Shown in pieces: positions 44,235 through 52,898 of a DNA stretch of 64,000 bases (position 1 is its first letter; each line of letters begins with the position of its first letter). A program made the position numbers and the translations under genes. The stretch is from Cellulomonas sp. JH27-2 (GTDB taxonomy: Bacteria > Actinomycetota > Actinomycetes > Actinomycetales > Cellulomonadaceae), in assembly GCF_014837175.1 (NCBI RefSeq), contig NZ_JACYFR010000001.1:1-64000 (forward strand), written 5' to 3'. Below the pieces are notes generated by a model. It was not told the DNA's origin. It ran no database searches and was given only the letters and a program-made list of their open reading frames with translations.

Positions 44235-45452
44235 GTGAGCGAGTCCACCTCCCGTCCGCGCGTGTCCGCCCGTCTGGCCGCGATCGCCGAGTCCGCGACG
44301 CTGGCCGTCGACGCCAAGGCCAAGGCCCTCAAGGCCGCTGGCCGCCCGGTCATCGGGTTCGGTGCCGGCGAGCCCGACTTCCCGACGCCGGGCTACATCG
44401 TCGACGCCGCCGTCGCCGCCGCGAAGGACCCGGTCAACCACCGGTACACCCCCGCCGCCGGGCTCCCCGCGCTCCGCGAGGCCGTGGCCGCCAAGACGCT
44501 GCGCGACTCGGGCTACGAGGTCTCGCCCGGTTCGGTCCTGGTGACGAACGGCGGCAAGCAGGCCGTCTACCAGGCGTTCGCGGCGATCCTGGACCCGGGC
44601 GACGAGGTGCTGCTGCCGGCGCCGTACTGGACCACCTACCCCGAGGCGATCTCGCTCACGGGCGCGCGGCCGGTGGAGGTGTTCGCCGGCGTCGAGCAGG
44701 GGTACCTCGTGACGGTCGAGCAGCTGGAGGCGGCCCGGACCCCGCAGACGAAGGCGCTGCTCTTCTGCTCGCCGTCCAACCCCACGGGGGCCGTCTACTC
44801 CCCCGAGCAGACCGCGGAGATCGGACGCTGGGCGCTCGAGCACGGCATCTGGGTCATCACCGACGAGATCTACGAGCACCTGACCTACGACCACGCGGTG
44901 TTCACGCCGATCGTCCGCGTCGTGCCCGAGCTCGCCGACACGACCATCGTCCTGAACGGCGTCGCGAAGACCTACGCCATGACGGGCTGGCGCGTGGGCT
45001 GGATGATCGGGCCGGCCGACGTCATCAAGGCGGCGACCAACCTGCAGAGCCACCTGACGTCCAACGTCGCGAACGTCTCGCAGCGTGCGGCGATCGCGGC
45101 CCTCTCCGGCGACCTCGCCGCCGTCGAGCAGATGCGCACCGCGTTCGACCGTCGCCGGCGCACCATGGTCGAGATGCTGGCGGCGATCGACGGTGTGCAG
45201 ATCCCCGCCCCGCAGGGCGCGTTCTACGCGTACCCCTCGGTGGAGGGGTTGATCGGTCGCACGGTCCGCGGTGTCACGATCGGCTCGTCGGCGGACCTGG
45301 CCGCCGTGATCCTCGACGAGGCCGAGGTCGCGGTCGTGCCCGGGGAGGCGTTCGGGCCCAGCGGGTACCTGCGTCTGTCGTACGCGCTGTCCGACGACGA
45401 CCTCGTCGAGGGCGTCGGGCGCATCCAGAAGCTGCTCGCCGAGGCGGAGTAG
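44235..45452 (+). CDS. Class I PLP-dependent aminotransferase (aspartate aminotransferase-like)
   Basis: The 405-residue enzyme belongs to the aspC/aspartate aminotransferase group that transfers amino groups between aspartate or related amino acids and 2-oxoglutarate. It shows [10 protein letters not shown], the [16 protein letters not shown] segment, [20 protein letters not shown] and the PLP lysine in [16 protein letters not shown]. The start is uncertain: GTG 44235 is chosen, with ATG 44226 and GTG 44229 as alternatives. There is no ribosome-binding site; a TATGGT (44225-44230) just upstream suggests a leaderless mRNA. An ABC exporter follows after 4 bases. Confidence 0.93.
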   Translation: MSESTSRPRVSARLAAIAESATLAVDAKAKALKAAGRPVIGFGAGEPDFPTPGYIVDAAVAAAKDPVNHRYTPAAGLPALREAVAAKTLRDSGYEVSPGSVLVTNGGKQAVYQAFAAILDPGDEVLLPAPYWTTYPEAISLTGARPVEVFAGVEQGYLVTVEQLEAARTPQTKALLFCSPSNPTGAVYSPEQTAEIGRWALEHGIWVITDEIYEHLTYDHAVFTPIVRVVPELADTTIVLNGVAKTYAMTGWRVGWMIGPADVIKAATNLQSHLTSNVANVSQRAAIAALSGDLAAVEQMRTAFDRRRRTMVEMLAAIDGVQIPAPQGAFYAYPSVEGLIGRTVRGVTIGSSADLAAVILDEAEVAVVPGEAFGPSGYLRLSYALSDDDLVEGVGRIQKLLAEAE

Positions 45453-45456
45453 AGCC

Positions 45457-46317
45457 GTGCCGGGCGCCGTCCTCGAGGTGATCGGGCTGCGCAAGCGGTA
45501 CGGCGACAAGCAGGCGGTCGACGGGCTCGACCTGCACGTCGACCTCGGCGAGATCGTCGCCGTGCTGGGTCCCAACGGCGCCGGGAAGACCACCACCGTC
45601 GAGATCTGCACGGGGTTCCGGCACCGCGACGACGGTGACGTCCGCGTGCTCGGCGTCGACCCGCAGCGCGGCGACCGGTCGTGGCGCTCGCGCATCGGCG
45701 TGGTGCTGCAGACGAACAACGACCTGGCCGAGGCGTCGGTCGGCGAGCTCGTGCGGCACTTCGCGCGCTTCTACCCGCACGCGCGCGACCCCGACGAGGT
45801 GGTCGACGCGGTGGGGCTGCGCGAGAAGGTCGGTGTCCGGGCCCGCCAGCTCTCCGGTGGTCAGCGCCGCCGCCTGGACGTCGCGCTCGGCATCGTCGGC
45901 TCGCCCGAGCTCATCTTCCTCGACGAGCCCACGACGGGCTTCGACCCGCAGGCGCGGCGCGCCTTCTGGGACCTGATCGGCAGCCTGCGCGACGACGGCA
46001 CCACGGTGCTGCTCACGACGCACTACCTCGAGGAGGCGGAGCACCTGGCCGACCGCGTCGTGGTCGTCGACCGGGGCACGGTCGTGGCCCAGGGGGCACC
46101 GCAGGAGCTGGGCGGTCGCGGTGCGCGGCAGGCGGTCGTCCGGTGGTCGGAGGGCGGCGGCGTGCGCGAGGAACGGACCGACACGCCGACGGCGTTCGTC
46201 GCGCAGCTCGGCGCCCGCCTCGGCGAGGTCCCCGGCCTGGAGGTGCGCCGGCCGACGCTCGAGGACGTGTACCTCGCGCTCGTGGACGCCACGCCCGACG
46301 ACGAGGAGCGGTCCTGA
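45457..46317 (+). CDS. ABC transporter ATP-binding protein (ABC-2 exporter type)
   Basis: The 286-residue ATPase has Walker A GPNGAGKTTT, the Q-loop in GVVLQTNND, the signature LSGGQRRRLDVAL, Walker B LIFLDEP and the switch His in LLTTHYLEEA. The order and C-terminal region fit drug/lipid or antibiotic-resistance exporters of the CcmA/DrrA type. GTG start 4 bases after the aminotransferase stop. It overlaps the permease start by one base (TGATG), so the two form one transporter. Substrate unknown. Confidence 0.95.
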   Translation: MPGAVLEVIGLRKRYGDKQAVDGLDLHVDLGEIVAVLGPNGAGKTTTVEICTGFRHRDDGDVRVLGVDPQRGDRSWRSRIGVVLQTNNDLAEASVGELVRHFARFYPHARDPDEVVDAVGLREKVGVRARQLSGGQRRRLDVALGIVGSPELIFLDEPTTGFDPQARRAFWDLIGSLRDDGTTVLLTTHYLEEAEHLADRVVVVDRGTVVAQGAPQELGGRGARQAVVRWSEGGGVREERTDTPTAFVAQLGARLGEVPGLEVRRPTLEDVYLALVDATPDDEERS

Positions 46318-47159
46318 TGGCCACCGCGACGCAGGTCACGACGCCACTGCCCGGCACCCTGCGGCTCGGCTGGGAACGCACCCGGTTCGAGCTGCGGACG
46401 TACTTCCGCGAGCGCGACGCGGTCGTGTTCATCTTCGCCTACCCCGTGATCATGCTGGCGATCTTCGCGACGGTGTTCGGGCAGGACGGTGCCAGCGTCG
46501 ACGTCGGCGACGTGCGGATCCCGTTCGCGCAGTACTTCCTGCCCGGCATGGTCGCCACCGGCGTCATGCTGTCCAGCTTCCAGAACCTCGCGATCTCCAT
46601 CGCCGTGGAACGCGACGAAGGGGCGCTCAAGCGCCTGCGGGCGACGCCTCTGCCGCCCGCGTCGTACTTCGTCGGCAAGGTCGGGCAGGTGCTGCTCAGC
46701 TCGCTGCTGCAGACGACGCTGCTGCTCGCGGTCGCCCGTGTCGTCTTCGACGTCCCGCTGCCCGCCGACGCGGCACGCTGGGCGACCTTCGCGTGGGTGT
46801 TCGTGCTCGGCACGGCCACCGGTTCGGTGTGCGGCGTCGCCTACTCGAGCATCCCCCGCTCCGGACGCGCCGCGAGCGCGGTCGTGACGCCCGTCGTGCT
46901 GGTCCTGCAGTTCATCTCCGGCGTCTTCTTCCAGTTCGACCAGCTGCCCGCCTGGATGCAGCAGGTCGCGGCCCTGTTCCCGCTCAAGTGGATGGCGCAG
47001 GGGATGCGGTCGGTGTTCCTCCCCGACGCGGCCGAGCAGCTCGAGGTAGGCGGCTCCTGGCAGCTGGGCATGGTCGCCGCGGTGCTGCTCGTGTGGCTCG
47101 TCGGAGGCCTGGTGCTCGGCGTGCGCACGTTCCGCTGGAGGCGCCGCGACGACGGTTGA
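46317..47159 (+). CDS. ABC-2 type transporter permease
   Basis: The 280-residue membrane protein has about six segments: one near 38-58, a cluster at 85-180 with RDEGALKRLRATPLPPASYF between, and a last one near 245-268. It is an ABC-2 family permease pairing with the ATPase just upstream. It ends 3 bases before the stop of the convergent gene at 47163. Export substrate unknown. Confidence 0.93.
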   Translation: MATATQVTTPLPGTLRLGWERTRFELRTYFRERDAVVFIFAYPVIMLAIFATVFGQDGASVDVGDVRIPFAQYFLPGMVATGVMLSSFQNLAISIAVERDEGALKRLRATPLPPASYFVGKVGQVLLSSLLQTTLLLAVARVVFDVPLPADAARWATFAWVFVLGTATGSVCGVAYSSIPRSGRAASAVVTPVVLVLQFISGVFFQFDQLPAWMQQVAALFPLKWMAQGMRSVFLPDAAEQLEVGGSWQLGMVAAVLLVWLVGGLVLGVRTFRWRRRDDG

Positions 47160-47162
47160 GGG

Positions 47163-48986
47163 CTACGGCCCCGCGAGGACGGTGCCGTCCTCGTCGAGCA
47201 GGCTTCCGTCGTTGCGCATCGACCAGTTCTCGACCACCTCGCCGTCGGGTCCGTGCAGGACGCCGTCCGAGTCGAACGAGTAGCCGGACCCGGCCCACGG
47301 GTCGGGCTCGAGCAGGTCGGAGCCCAGCCCGTCACCGTCGTCCGTCTCGGGGAGCGGCCACACCGAGTCCGTGTCGCCGGGAGCCGTGTCGTCGACCCCC
47401 TCGAGCTGCTCGGAGAACGCGTCCATCCACAGCTTTTGCAGGAACTCGCCGTCGTCGAGGTCCCCGGACGCCTTGAGCTCGCGCACGTGGTGCGCGACGA
47501 GCCTGCTGATGTCCGCGGTCGTCGCGAGGATCGAGACGCGCCAGCCGTCGTCGTCGCGCACGGCGACCAGACCGGCGTCGTCGAGGCCCAGCTGCCGGAC
47601 GAGCGGCTGGTCGGCGAAGCACTCGCGCGGCCCGTCGTCCTGCGTCACGCACGTCCCTTCGATCGTCGTCCGGACCGGGTCGCGGTCCGTCGCCGGGGTG
47701 GTGACGACCACCGGTGCGGCCACGAGCCGTGCGCGGTCGCCCTCGCCGTCGATGGCCGTGCTGGTGAACCGCGCCTCCTCGATCGTCGGGACGTCCATCG
47801 CGTCGGGCTCGTCCTGGTCGGCCCATACCTGGCCGTAGACCGCGACGAACCGGCGCTCGGCGGGCGGGAGCAGGTCCGCGAGCGGGCCCAGGTCACCCGA
47901 CGCCGCGTCCGTGAACGAACGGACGAATGCCTCGCCCGCATCCTCGGGCGTCCCGACGAACGTCCCCGGCCCGGTCGGCATCGCGCCACGCGTCGTGCCC
48001 CGCTCGGCCGTGGCGTACTCGCCCATCGTCATGAGCGGGCTCACGTACCACGCGTCGCCCTCGCGGACGGCGACGAGGAACGGCTCGATGTCCCCCCGCT
48101 CGGAGTGCGCGACGAGTTCGTCGGCCGTGATCGTCCACGGCAGCTTCGCGTCGATCTCCTGCGTGGCCTCCGCCCAGCCCGCGTCGACGTCCTCGGCCGA
48201 CAGGCCGGCCGTCGCGAGCGGCCCGTACACGTCCGCGAGGGCGTCCACGATCGCGGCGCCGTCGCCGTCGACGGTCAGCGAGCCGCCGACGATCGTCACC
48301 TTCGCCAGGCCGTCGCCGATCGACTCGCTGTGCAGCCGCAACCCGCTCAGGTCCGCGTCGAGCGTGTCCAGCACGCCCAGCAGCTTCTGCGCGGAGACCT
48401 CCTGCCCCGTCACCCCGCTGAGCTCGGAGAAGGGCTCGACCAGGTCGGTGAACGTCGAGACCTCGGCCGGTGAGATGGCTCCGTAGACCGCGACACCGTC
48501 CTTCGCGGCCGCCCCCTCGACGAGCTGCGTGACGGCCGCCTCGGGCGTCGACGACCCGCCCAGCTTGCTCAGGACCAGCAGCCACGCGGCGCCGGCCCCC
48601 AGTCCGACGACGAGCACGACGGCCACCGCGACCGCGACCGACCTTCCGCGCCTCGAGCGCCCCGGAGCCTCGGGCGTGCCGGCCTGCTCGTCCAGGGCGA
48701 CACCGACCGCGGCGGACCCGCCTCCCGGCGTGGTCCGCGCGGGGGCACCGTCGGGGTGGAACACGGCGCCCGGTCGCACGGTCGGCGGCGTCGCGGACAC
48801 CGACCGGCGCGCGAGCGCGGCATCGACTGCCGGGTCCCGCAGTGCAGCCAGCCAGTCGAGGAGGCCAGGGTGCGCGGCGGGGTTGGCGGCGACGACCGGG
48901 CGCAGGTCGGGACGCTGCGTGACGATCCGCGCCAGGTCGGCCGCCGAGGCCTGTGGGTGCGCCGCGAGCGCCGCGTCGTCTGGCAT
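47163..48986 (-). CDS. Large single-pass membrane protein with N-terminal LRV-like repeats
   Basis: The 607-residue protein (ATG 48986, GGGGGAGG 5 bases upstream) has a cytoplasmic N-terminus with short variant leucine-rich-type repeats (AALAAHPQASAADLARIV, PVVAANPAAHPGLLDWLAAL), a basic/Pro linker, one membrane segment (about 117-139) and a large outside part of about 465 residues rich in Asp, Thr and Val. The outside part looks like two copies of a DUF4878/NTF2-like lipoprotein-type domain (about 150-300 and 320-450), but that is tentative. Two Cys (near TCVTQDDGPRECF) could form a disulfide. Function unknown; it is transcribed alone. Confidence 0.8.
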   Translation of the reverse strand: MPDDAALAAHPQASAADLARIVTQRPDLRPVVAANPAAHPGLLDWLAALRDPAVDAALARRSVSATPPTVRPGAVFHPDGAPARTTPGGGSAAVGVALDEQAGTPEAPGRSRRGRSVAVAVAVVLVVGLGAGAAWLLVLSKLGGSSTPEAAVTQLVEGAAAKDGVAVYGAISPAEVSTFTDLVEPFSELSGVTGQEVSAQKLLGVLDTLDADLSGLRLHSESIGDGLAKVTIVGGSLTVDGDGAAIVDALADVYGPLATAGLSAEDVDAGWAEATQEIDAKLPWTITADELVAHSERGDIEPFLVAVREGDAWYVSPLMTMGEYATAERGTTRGAMPTGPGTFVGTPEDAGEAFVRSFTDAASGDLGPLADLLPPAERRFVAVYGQVWADQDEPDAMDVPTIEEARFTSTAIDGEGDRARLVAAPVVVTTPATDRDPVRTTIEGTCVTQDDGPRECFADQPLVRQLGLDDAGLVAVRDDDGWRVSILATTADISRLVAHHVRELKASGDLDDGEFLQKLWMDAFSEQLEGVDDTAPGDTDSVWPLPETDDGDGLGSDLLEPDPWAGSGYSFDSDGVLHGPDGEVVENWSMRNDGSLLDEDGTVLAGP

Positions 48987-49106
48987 GTGGACCTCCCCCT
49001 CGGCGGCGCGGGTCGCGCTCAGCCAGCTCACAGGCTAGGGGTGGCGACGCGCCCACCACGCCGCCCGTCCGGGTGAAGCGCTCGGACTTGCTGGCACACT
49101 GGCCGG

Positions 49107-50141
49107 GTGCGTGACCTGGCGAAACTCCCCAAAGCGCACCTGCACCTGCACTTCACGGGTTCGATGCGCCCGTCGACGCTCGCCGACCTGGCTGCGCAGC
49201 ACGGCGTGCGGCTGCCGTCGGCGCTGCTCGACGACGACCCGCTCAAGGTGCCCGCGGACGAGCGCGGCTGGTTCCGGTTCCAGCGGTTGTACGACGCGGC
49301 GCGCGCGTGCGTGCGCAGCGAGGCGGACATGCGGCGCATCGTCACGGAGGCCGCGGCCGACGACGCCGCCGAGGGTTCAGGCCGCCTGGAGATCCAGGTC
49401 GACCCCACGTCGTACGCGCCGTTCGTCGGCGGCATCACTCCCGCGATCGAGATCGTGCTCGACGCGGCGCGCCAGGCCGGCGACGCGGCCGGCATCGAGG
49501 TGGCCGTCGTCGTCGCAGCCTCCCGCATGCGCCACCCGCTCGACGCCCGCACCCTGGCCCGGCTCGCGGCGCGGTACGCGGGCGACGGGCACGGCGAGGT
49601 GATCGGCTTCGGGCTGTCGAACGACGAGCGGCGCGGCGAGACGGCCGAGTTCGGGCCTGCATTCGCGATCGCCCGCCGAGCGGGCCTGGCATCGGTGCCG
49701 CACGGCGGCGAGCTGCTGGGGCCGGCGCACGTCGAGGCCGTCGTCGACTCGCTGGTGCCCGACCGACTGGGGCACGGGATCCGCTCCGCGGAGGACCCGC
49801 GCGTGCTGGAACGCGTGGTCGACGACGGCATCGCCCTCGAGGTCTGCCCCGCGTCCAACGTCTCGCTGGGCGTCTACCGGTCCCCCGCCGACGTGCCGCT
49901 GCGCGCGCTCGTCGACGCCGGCGCGACCGTGGCGCTCGGCGCCGACGATCCGCTGCTGTTCCGTTCCCGCCTGCTCGCGCAGTACGAGGACGCGCGCACC
50001 GTGCTCGGCTTCTCCGACGACGAGCTCGCCGACCTGGCCCGCTCGTCGATCCGAGCGAGCCGCGCGTCGGACACGACGAAACGGGGCCTGCTGGCAGGCG
50101 TCGACGACTGGCTCGCGACGCCTGCGCGCTCGTCGGGCTAG
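49107..50141 (+). CDS. add: Adenosine deaminase
   Basis: The enzyme hydrolyses adenosine to inosine and ammonia in purine salvage. The 344-residue product has the metal motif HLHLHFTGSMRP near residue 12, VPHGGE with the catalytic Glu, RLGHGIR and the GADDP metal/catalytic Asp pair. GADDP replaces the more usual NSDDP. GTG start without a ribosome-binding site, so the mRNA may be leaderless. Its stop codon shares the CTAG palindrome with the convergent gene at 50138. Confidence 0.92.
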   Translation: MRDLAKLPKAHLHLHFTGSMRPSTLADLAAQHGVRLPSALLDDDPLKVPADERGWFRFQRLYDAARACVRSEADMRRIVTEAAADDAAEGSGRLEIQVDPTSYAPFVGGITPAIEIVLDAARQAGDAAGIEVAVVVAASRMRHPLDARTLARLAARYAGDGHGEVIGFGLSNDERRGETAEFGPAFAIARRAGLASVPHGGELLGPAHVEAVVDSLVPDRLGHGIRSAEDPRVLERVVDDGIALEVCPASNVSLGVYRSPADVPLRALVDAGATVALGADDPLLFRSRLLAQYEDARTVLGFSDDELADLARSSIRASRASDTTKRGLLAGVDDWLATPARSSG

Positions 50142-50419
50142 CGCCGCTCGGCCTCGTCGACCCATTCGACCGGATCTGCCTGCGCCCGCTTCTCCGGGTC
50201 TGCCACGTGCCGCAGCACGAGCGAAGCGGCAACGAGCGCGGCGCCCAGGACGATTCCGATCTGCAGCACCTGGCTGAGCACGATGAAGAAGCGAAGGGTG
50301 ACCTCGCCGTCGAACGGACTGCGGAACTGCAGCCAGACGTTCACGACGAACCCCACGGCGAGCATGACGACCCCCGTCCAGAACGTGCGGGCGGGCGTGA
50401 GGCGAGGCGGCATCGTCAT
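50138..50419 (-). CDS. Small two-helix membrane protein, unknown
   Basis: The 93-residue product from ATG 50419 (MTMPPRLTPARTFWTGV), with GGAG 6 bases upstream, has two hydrophobic segments (about 14-32 and 46-70) and a charged C-terminus. An upstream ATG at 50443 lacks a ribosome-binding site. No family recognised. It is convergent with add and sits between add and murB. Confidence 0.75.
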   Translation of the reverse strand: MTMPPRLTPARTFWTGVVMLAVGFVVNVWLQFRSPFDGEVTLRFFIVLSQVLQIGIVLGAALVAASLVLRHVADPEKRAQADPVEWVDEAERR

Positions 50420-50517
50420 CGGTGCTCCCGGTGTGAAGGCCATCCGGGCGGACGGCGCGTCGGGGGATGCTATCGGAGCCCGGTGCTCGCCGTCCGGCGA
50501 ACGAGCCGTCGCGGCGA

Positions 50518-51609
50518 CTACAGCGAGAGGCCCACCAGCACGGGTTCGGCCTCGAGGGTGACGCCGTAGGCGGCTCGCACGCCGTCGCGGACCTCGCGGG
50601 CCAGGGCGACGAGGTCAGCTGCCGACGCGCCACCGCGGTTGGTGAGCGCGAGGGTGTGCTTCGTCGACAGCGTCGCCCGGCCGGGCGCGCCGTAGCCGCG
50701 TGTGAAGCCGGCGTGCTCGATGAGCCAGCCCGCGCTCGTCTTGACGGCACCGTCCGCGGCCGGGAAGCGCGGAGCCTCGTCGGGCAGCGTCGCGGCCTGC
50801 TCGGCCGTCAGGATCGGGTTGGTGAAGAACGAGCCGGCGCTCGTCGTGTCGGGGTCGGTCGGATCCAGGACCATGCCCTTGCCGGCCCGCAGCGCGAGCA
50901 CGGCGGCGCGGACGTCGAGCAGCGGCGCCCGCTCCCCCACCTCGACGCCGAGCGTGCGCGCGAGCTCGGCGTAGGCGATCGGCGCCGACAGCGTCCCCTG
51001 CCGGAGTTGGAAGGTCACGTCCAGGACCACGTAGCGCGGGGTCGGGTGCCAGGGGCTGCGCGGGTCGTCGACCGACGCACGCATCGACCGCTTGAGCAGC
51101 GACGTCCGGTAGCCGAACTGCAGGTCGACGAACGGCAGCGTCCGCACGCGGGCGCGCTCGCGGTCCCAGACCCGGACGGTCGCGATCGTCTGTGACACCT
51201 CCTGCCCGTACGCGCCGACGTTCTGCACGGGCGTCGCGCCCGTCGAGCCCGGGATACCGGACAGGGCCTCGATGCCGTACAGGCGGTGGCTCGTCGCCTC
51301 GGCGACGACGTCGTCCCACGGCGTCCCCGCAGGGACCTGGTACGTCACGCCCGCGCACGCGGAGTGGTCCGGGACGTCGATGCCGGCGCGCAGGTCGCGC
51401 ACGACGACGCCGTCGAAGCCCTCGTCGGCCACCAGCAGGTTGGACCCGCCGCCGAGGACCAGGAGCGGTCGTCCTTCCTCGTCGGTCGTGCGAACCGCGT
51501 CGATGAGCTCCGCCTCGGTGTTCGTCGTGACGTACTGGCCCACCGGGCCGCCGACGCGCAGGGTCGTGAGGTCGGCGAGGGCGGGGGCGGTGGTCACGTC
51601 GGGCACCAC
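50518..51609 (-). CDS. murB: UDP-N-acetylenolpyruvoylglucosamine reductase (MurB)
   Basis: MurB reduces UDP-GlcNAc-enolpyruvate to UDP-MurNAc with NADPH and FAD, an early step in peptidoglycan synthesis. The 363-residue product shows TTLRVGGPVGQ, the FAD-binding VLGGGSNLLV, GIPGSTGATPVQNVGAYGQE, GSFFTNP with the catalytic Ser, and SAGWLIEHAGF. This is the longer actinobacterial form. It starts with GTG (51609 or 51606); TAACCT a few bases upstream suggests a leaderless transcript. It follows the MFS genes by 6 bases. Confidence 0.97.
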   Translation of the reverse strand: MVPDVTTAPALADLTTLRVGGPVGQYVTTNTEAELIDAVRTTDEEGRPLLVLGGGSNLLVADEGFDGVVVRDLRAGIDVPDHSACAGVTYQVPAGTPWDDVVAEATSHRLYGIEALSGIPGSTGATPVQNVGAYGQEVSQTIATVRVWDRERARVRTLPFVDLQFGYRTSLLKRSMRASVDDPRSPWHPTPRYVVLDVTFQLRQGTLSAPIAYAELARTLGVEVGERAPLLDVRAAVLALRAGKGMVLDPTDPDTTSAGSFFTNPILTAEQAATLPDEAPRFPAADGAVKTSAGWLIEHAGFTRGYGAPGRATLSTKHTLALTNRGGASAADLVALAREVRDGVRAAYGVTLEAEPVLVGLSL

Positions 51610-51615
51610 CCCAGG

Positions 51616-52857
51616 TTAGTCGCCCTGCGCAGGCCGGAGCGGGCGGGCGGCGTTGGTCACCAGCAGGCCCAGGACCGTGGGGATCAGCACGGCCAGCAAC
51701 GCGTGCCGGTAGCCGACGTGGTGGGCGAGCAGCCCGAGCAGCGGCGGACCCGCCAGGAACGCGGTGTAGCCGATGGTGGACACGACGCTGACGCGCGCGG
51801 CGGCGCGCACGGGGTCGTCGGACGCCGAGCTCATGCCGACGGGGAAGCCCAGCGCGGCACCGGCGCCCCACAGGACGATGCCGACCGCGGCGAGCCACAG
51901 CGGTCCCACCAGCGCGAAGATCGACAGACCGACGATGGCCAGCGCGCTGCACGCGCGCAGCACGGCGACCCGGCCGTAGCGGTCCAGGACCCGCGTGCCG
52001 AACCAGCGTGCCGTCGTCATCGTGCCGACGAAGACACCGAACGCGACCGCCCCGAGCGAGTCCTGGGTGTCCCAGCCGTCGACGACCGCGAGGCCCACCC
52101 AGTCGTTGGCCGACCCCTCGGTGAGGGCTGCGGCCATGACGATGAGGCCGATCATGAGCGTGCGCGGCTCGGTCCACGCGGCGAGCGCGCCCCGCGCGCC
52201 ACGGGGGGCGGTCGCGGCCGGCTCGTCGCCGGGCGTCACGGTGAGCACGTGCTCCTCCGAGGCAGGGAGGAACCAGCGCACGGCCACGATGACCAGCACC
52301 GACGTGATCACGACGGCGACCGGCACGTGCACCCACACGTCGACGTGCAGCGCGGCGGCGCCCGCCGCGATCGCTGCGGCCGCGAACGTGCCGAAGGAGA
52401 AGCCCGCATGGTAGCGCGGCATGACGGTGCGCCCGAGCTTCTGCTCGACGGCGGCACCCTCCAGGTTCATCGCGGCGTCCCACACGCCGGTGCCGGCGCC
52501 GAACACGAGCAGGCCCGCAGCCGTGAGCGGCACCGAGTCGATGCCGACACCGCTGGTCGCCACGATCAGGCCACCCGCGTTGAGCAGCGCGAAGATCGTC
52601 ACGGTGCGACGCGCGCCGAGGCGCTCGACGACGAGCCCCGCGAGCGGGATGGAGACGAGCGAGCCGACGGCGATGACCAGCAGCAGCAGGCCCATCTGCG
52701 CCTGCGAGAACGACAGCCCGTCACGGACGGCGGGCAGCCGCGACGCCCACGTCGCGAAGTTGAAGCCGTTGAGGAAGAAGACTGCGAAGACGGCGAAGGA
52801 CGAGGCCTGCGCGGTCGGGCGGCGTGTCATAGCCCCTCTCAGGGTGTCGGTCGTCAT
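51616..52857 (-). CDS. MFS transporter, paralogue A
   Basis: The 413-residue protein has twelve hydrophobic segments in the MFS pattern and the GLxVERLGARR motif between segments 2 and 3. It shares FATWASRLPAVRDGLSF, GSANDWVGLAVVDG and FPVGMSSASDDPVRAAARVS with its upstream neighbour, so the two are tandem paralogues. The ATG at 52857 has GAGGA 6 bases upstream; an inner ATG at 52830 is also possible. It lies 41 bases from the paralogue and 6 from murB. Substrate unknown; the LacI-type regulator nearby suggests a sugar-like ligand. Confidence 0.9.
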   Translation of the reverse strand: MTTDTLRGAMTRRPTAQASSFAVFAVFFLNGFNFATWASRLPAVRDGLSFSQAQMGLLLLVIAVGSLVSIPLAGLVVERLGARRTVTIFALLNAGGLIVATSGVGIDSVPLTAAGLLVFGAGTGVWDAAMNLEGAAVEQKLGRTVMPRYHAGFSFGTFAAAAIAAGAAALHVDVWVHVPVAVVITSVLVIVAVRWFLPASEEHVLTVTPGDEPAATAPRGARGALAAWTEPRTLMIGLIVMAAALTEGSANDWVGLAVVDGWDTQDSLGAVAFGVFVGTMTTARWFGTRVLDRYGRVAVLRACSALAIVGLSIFALVGPLWLAAVGIVLWGAGAALGFPVGMSSASDDPVRAAARVSVVSTIGYTAFLAGPPLLGLLAHHVGYRHALLAVLIPTVLGLLVTNAARPLRPAQGD

Positions 52858-52898
52858 CGATCGTCCTCGGTGGTCGTGGTGGATGGTCTCATGGGGTT

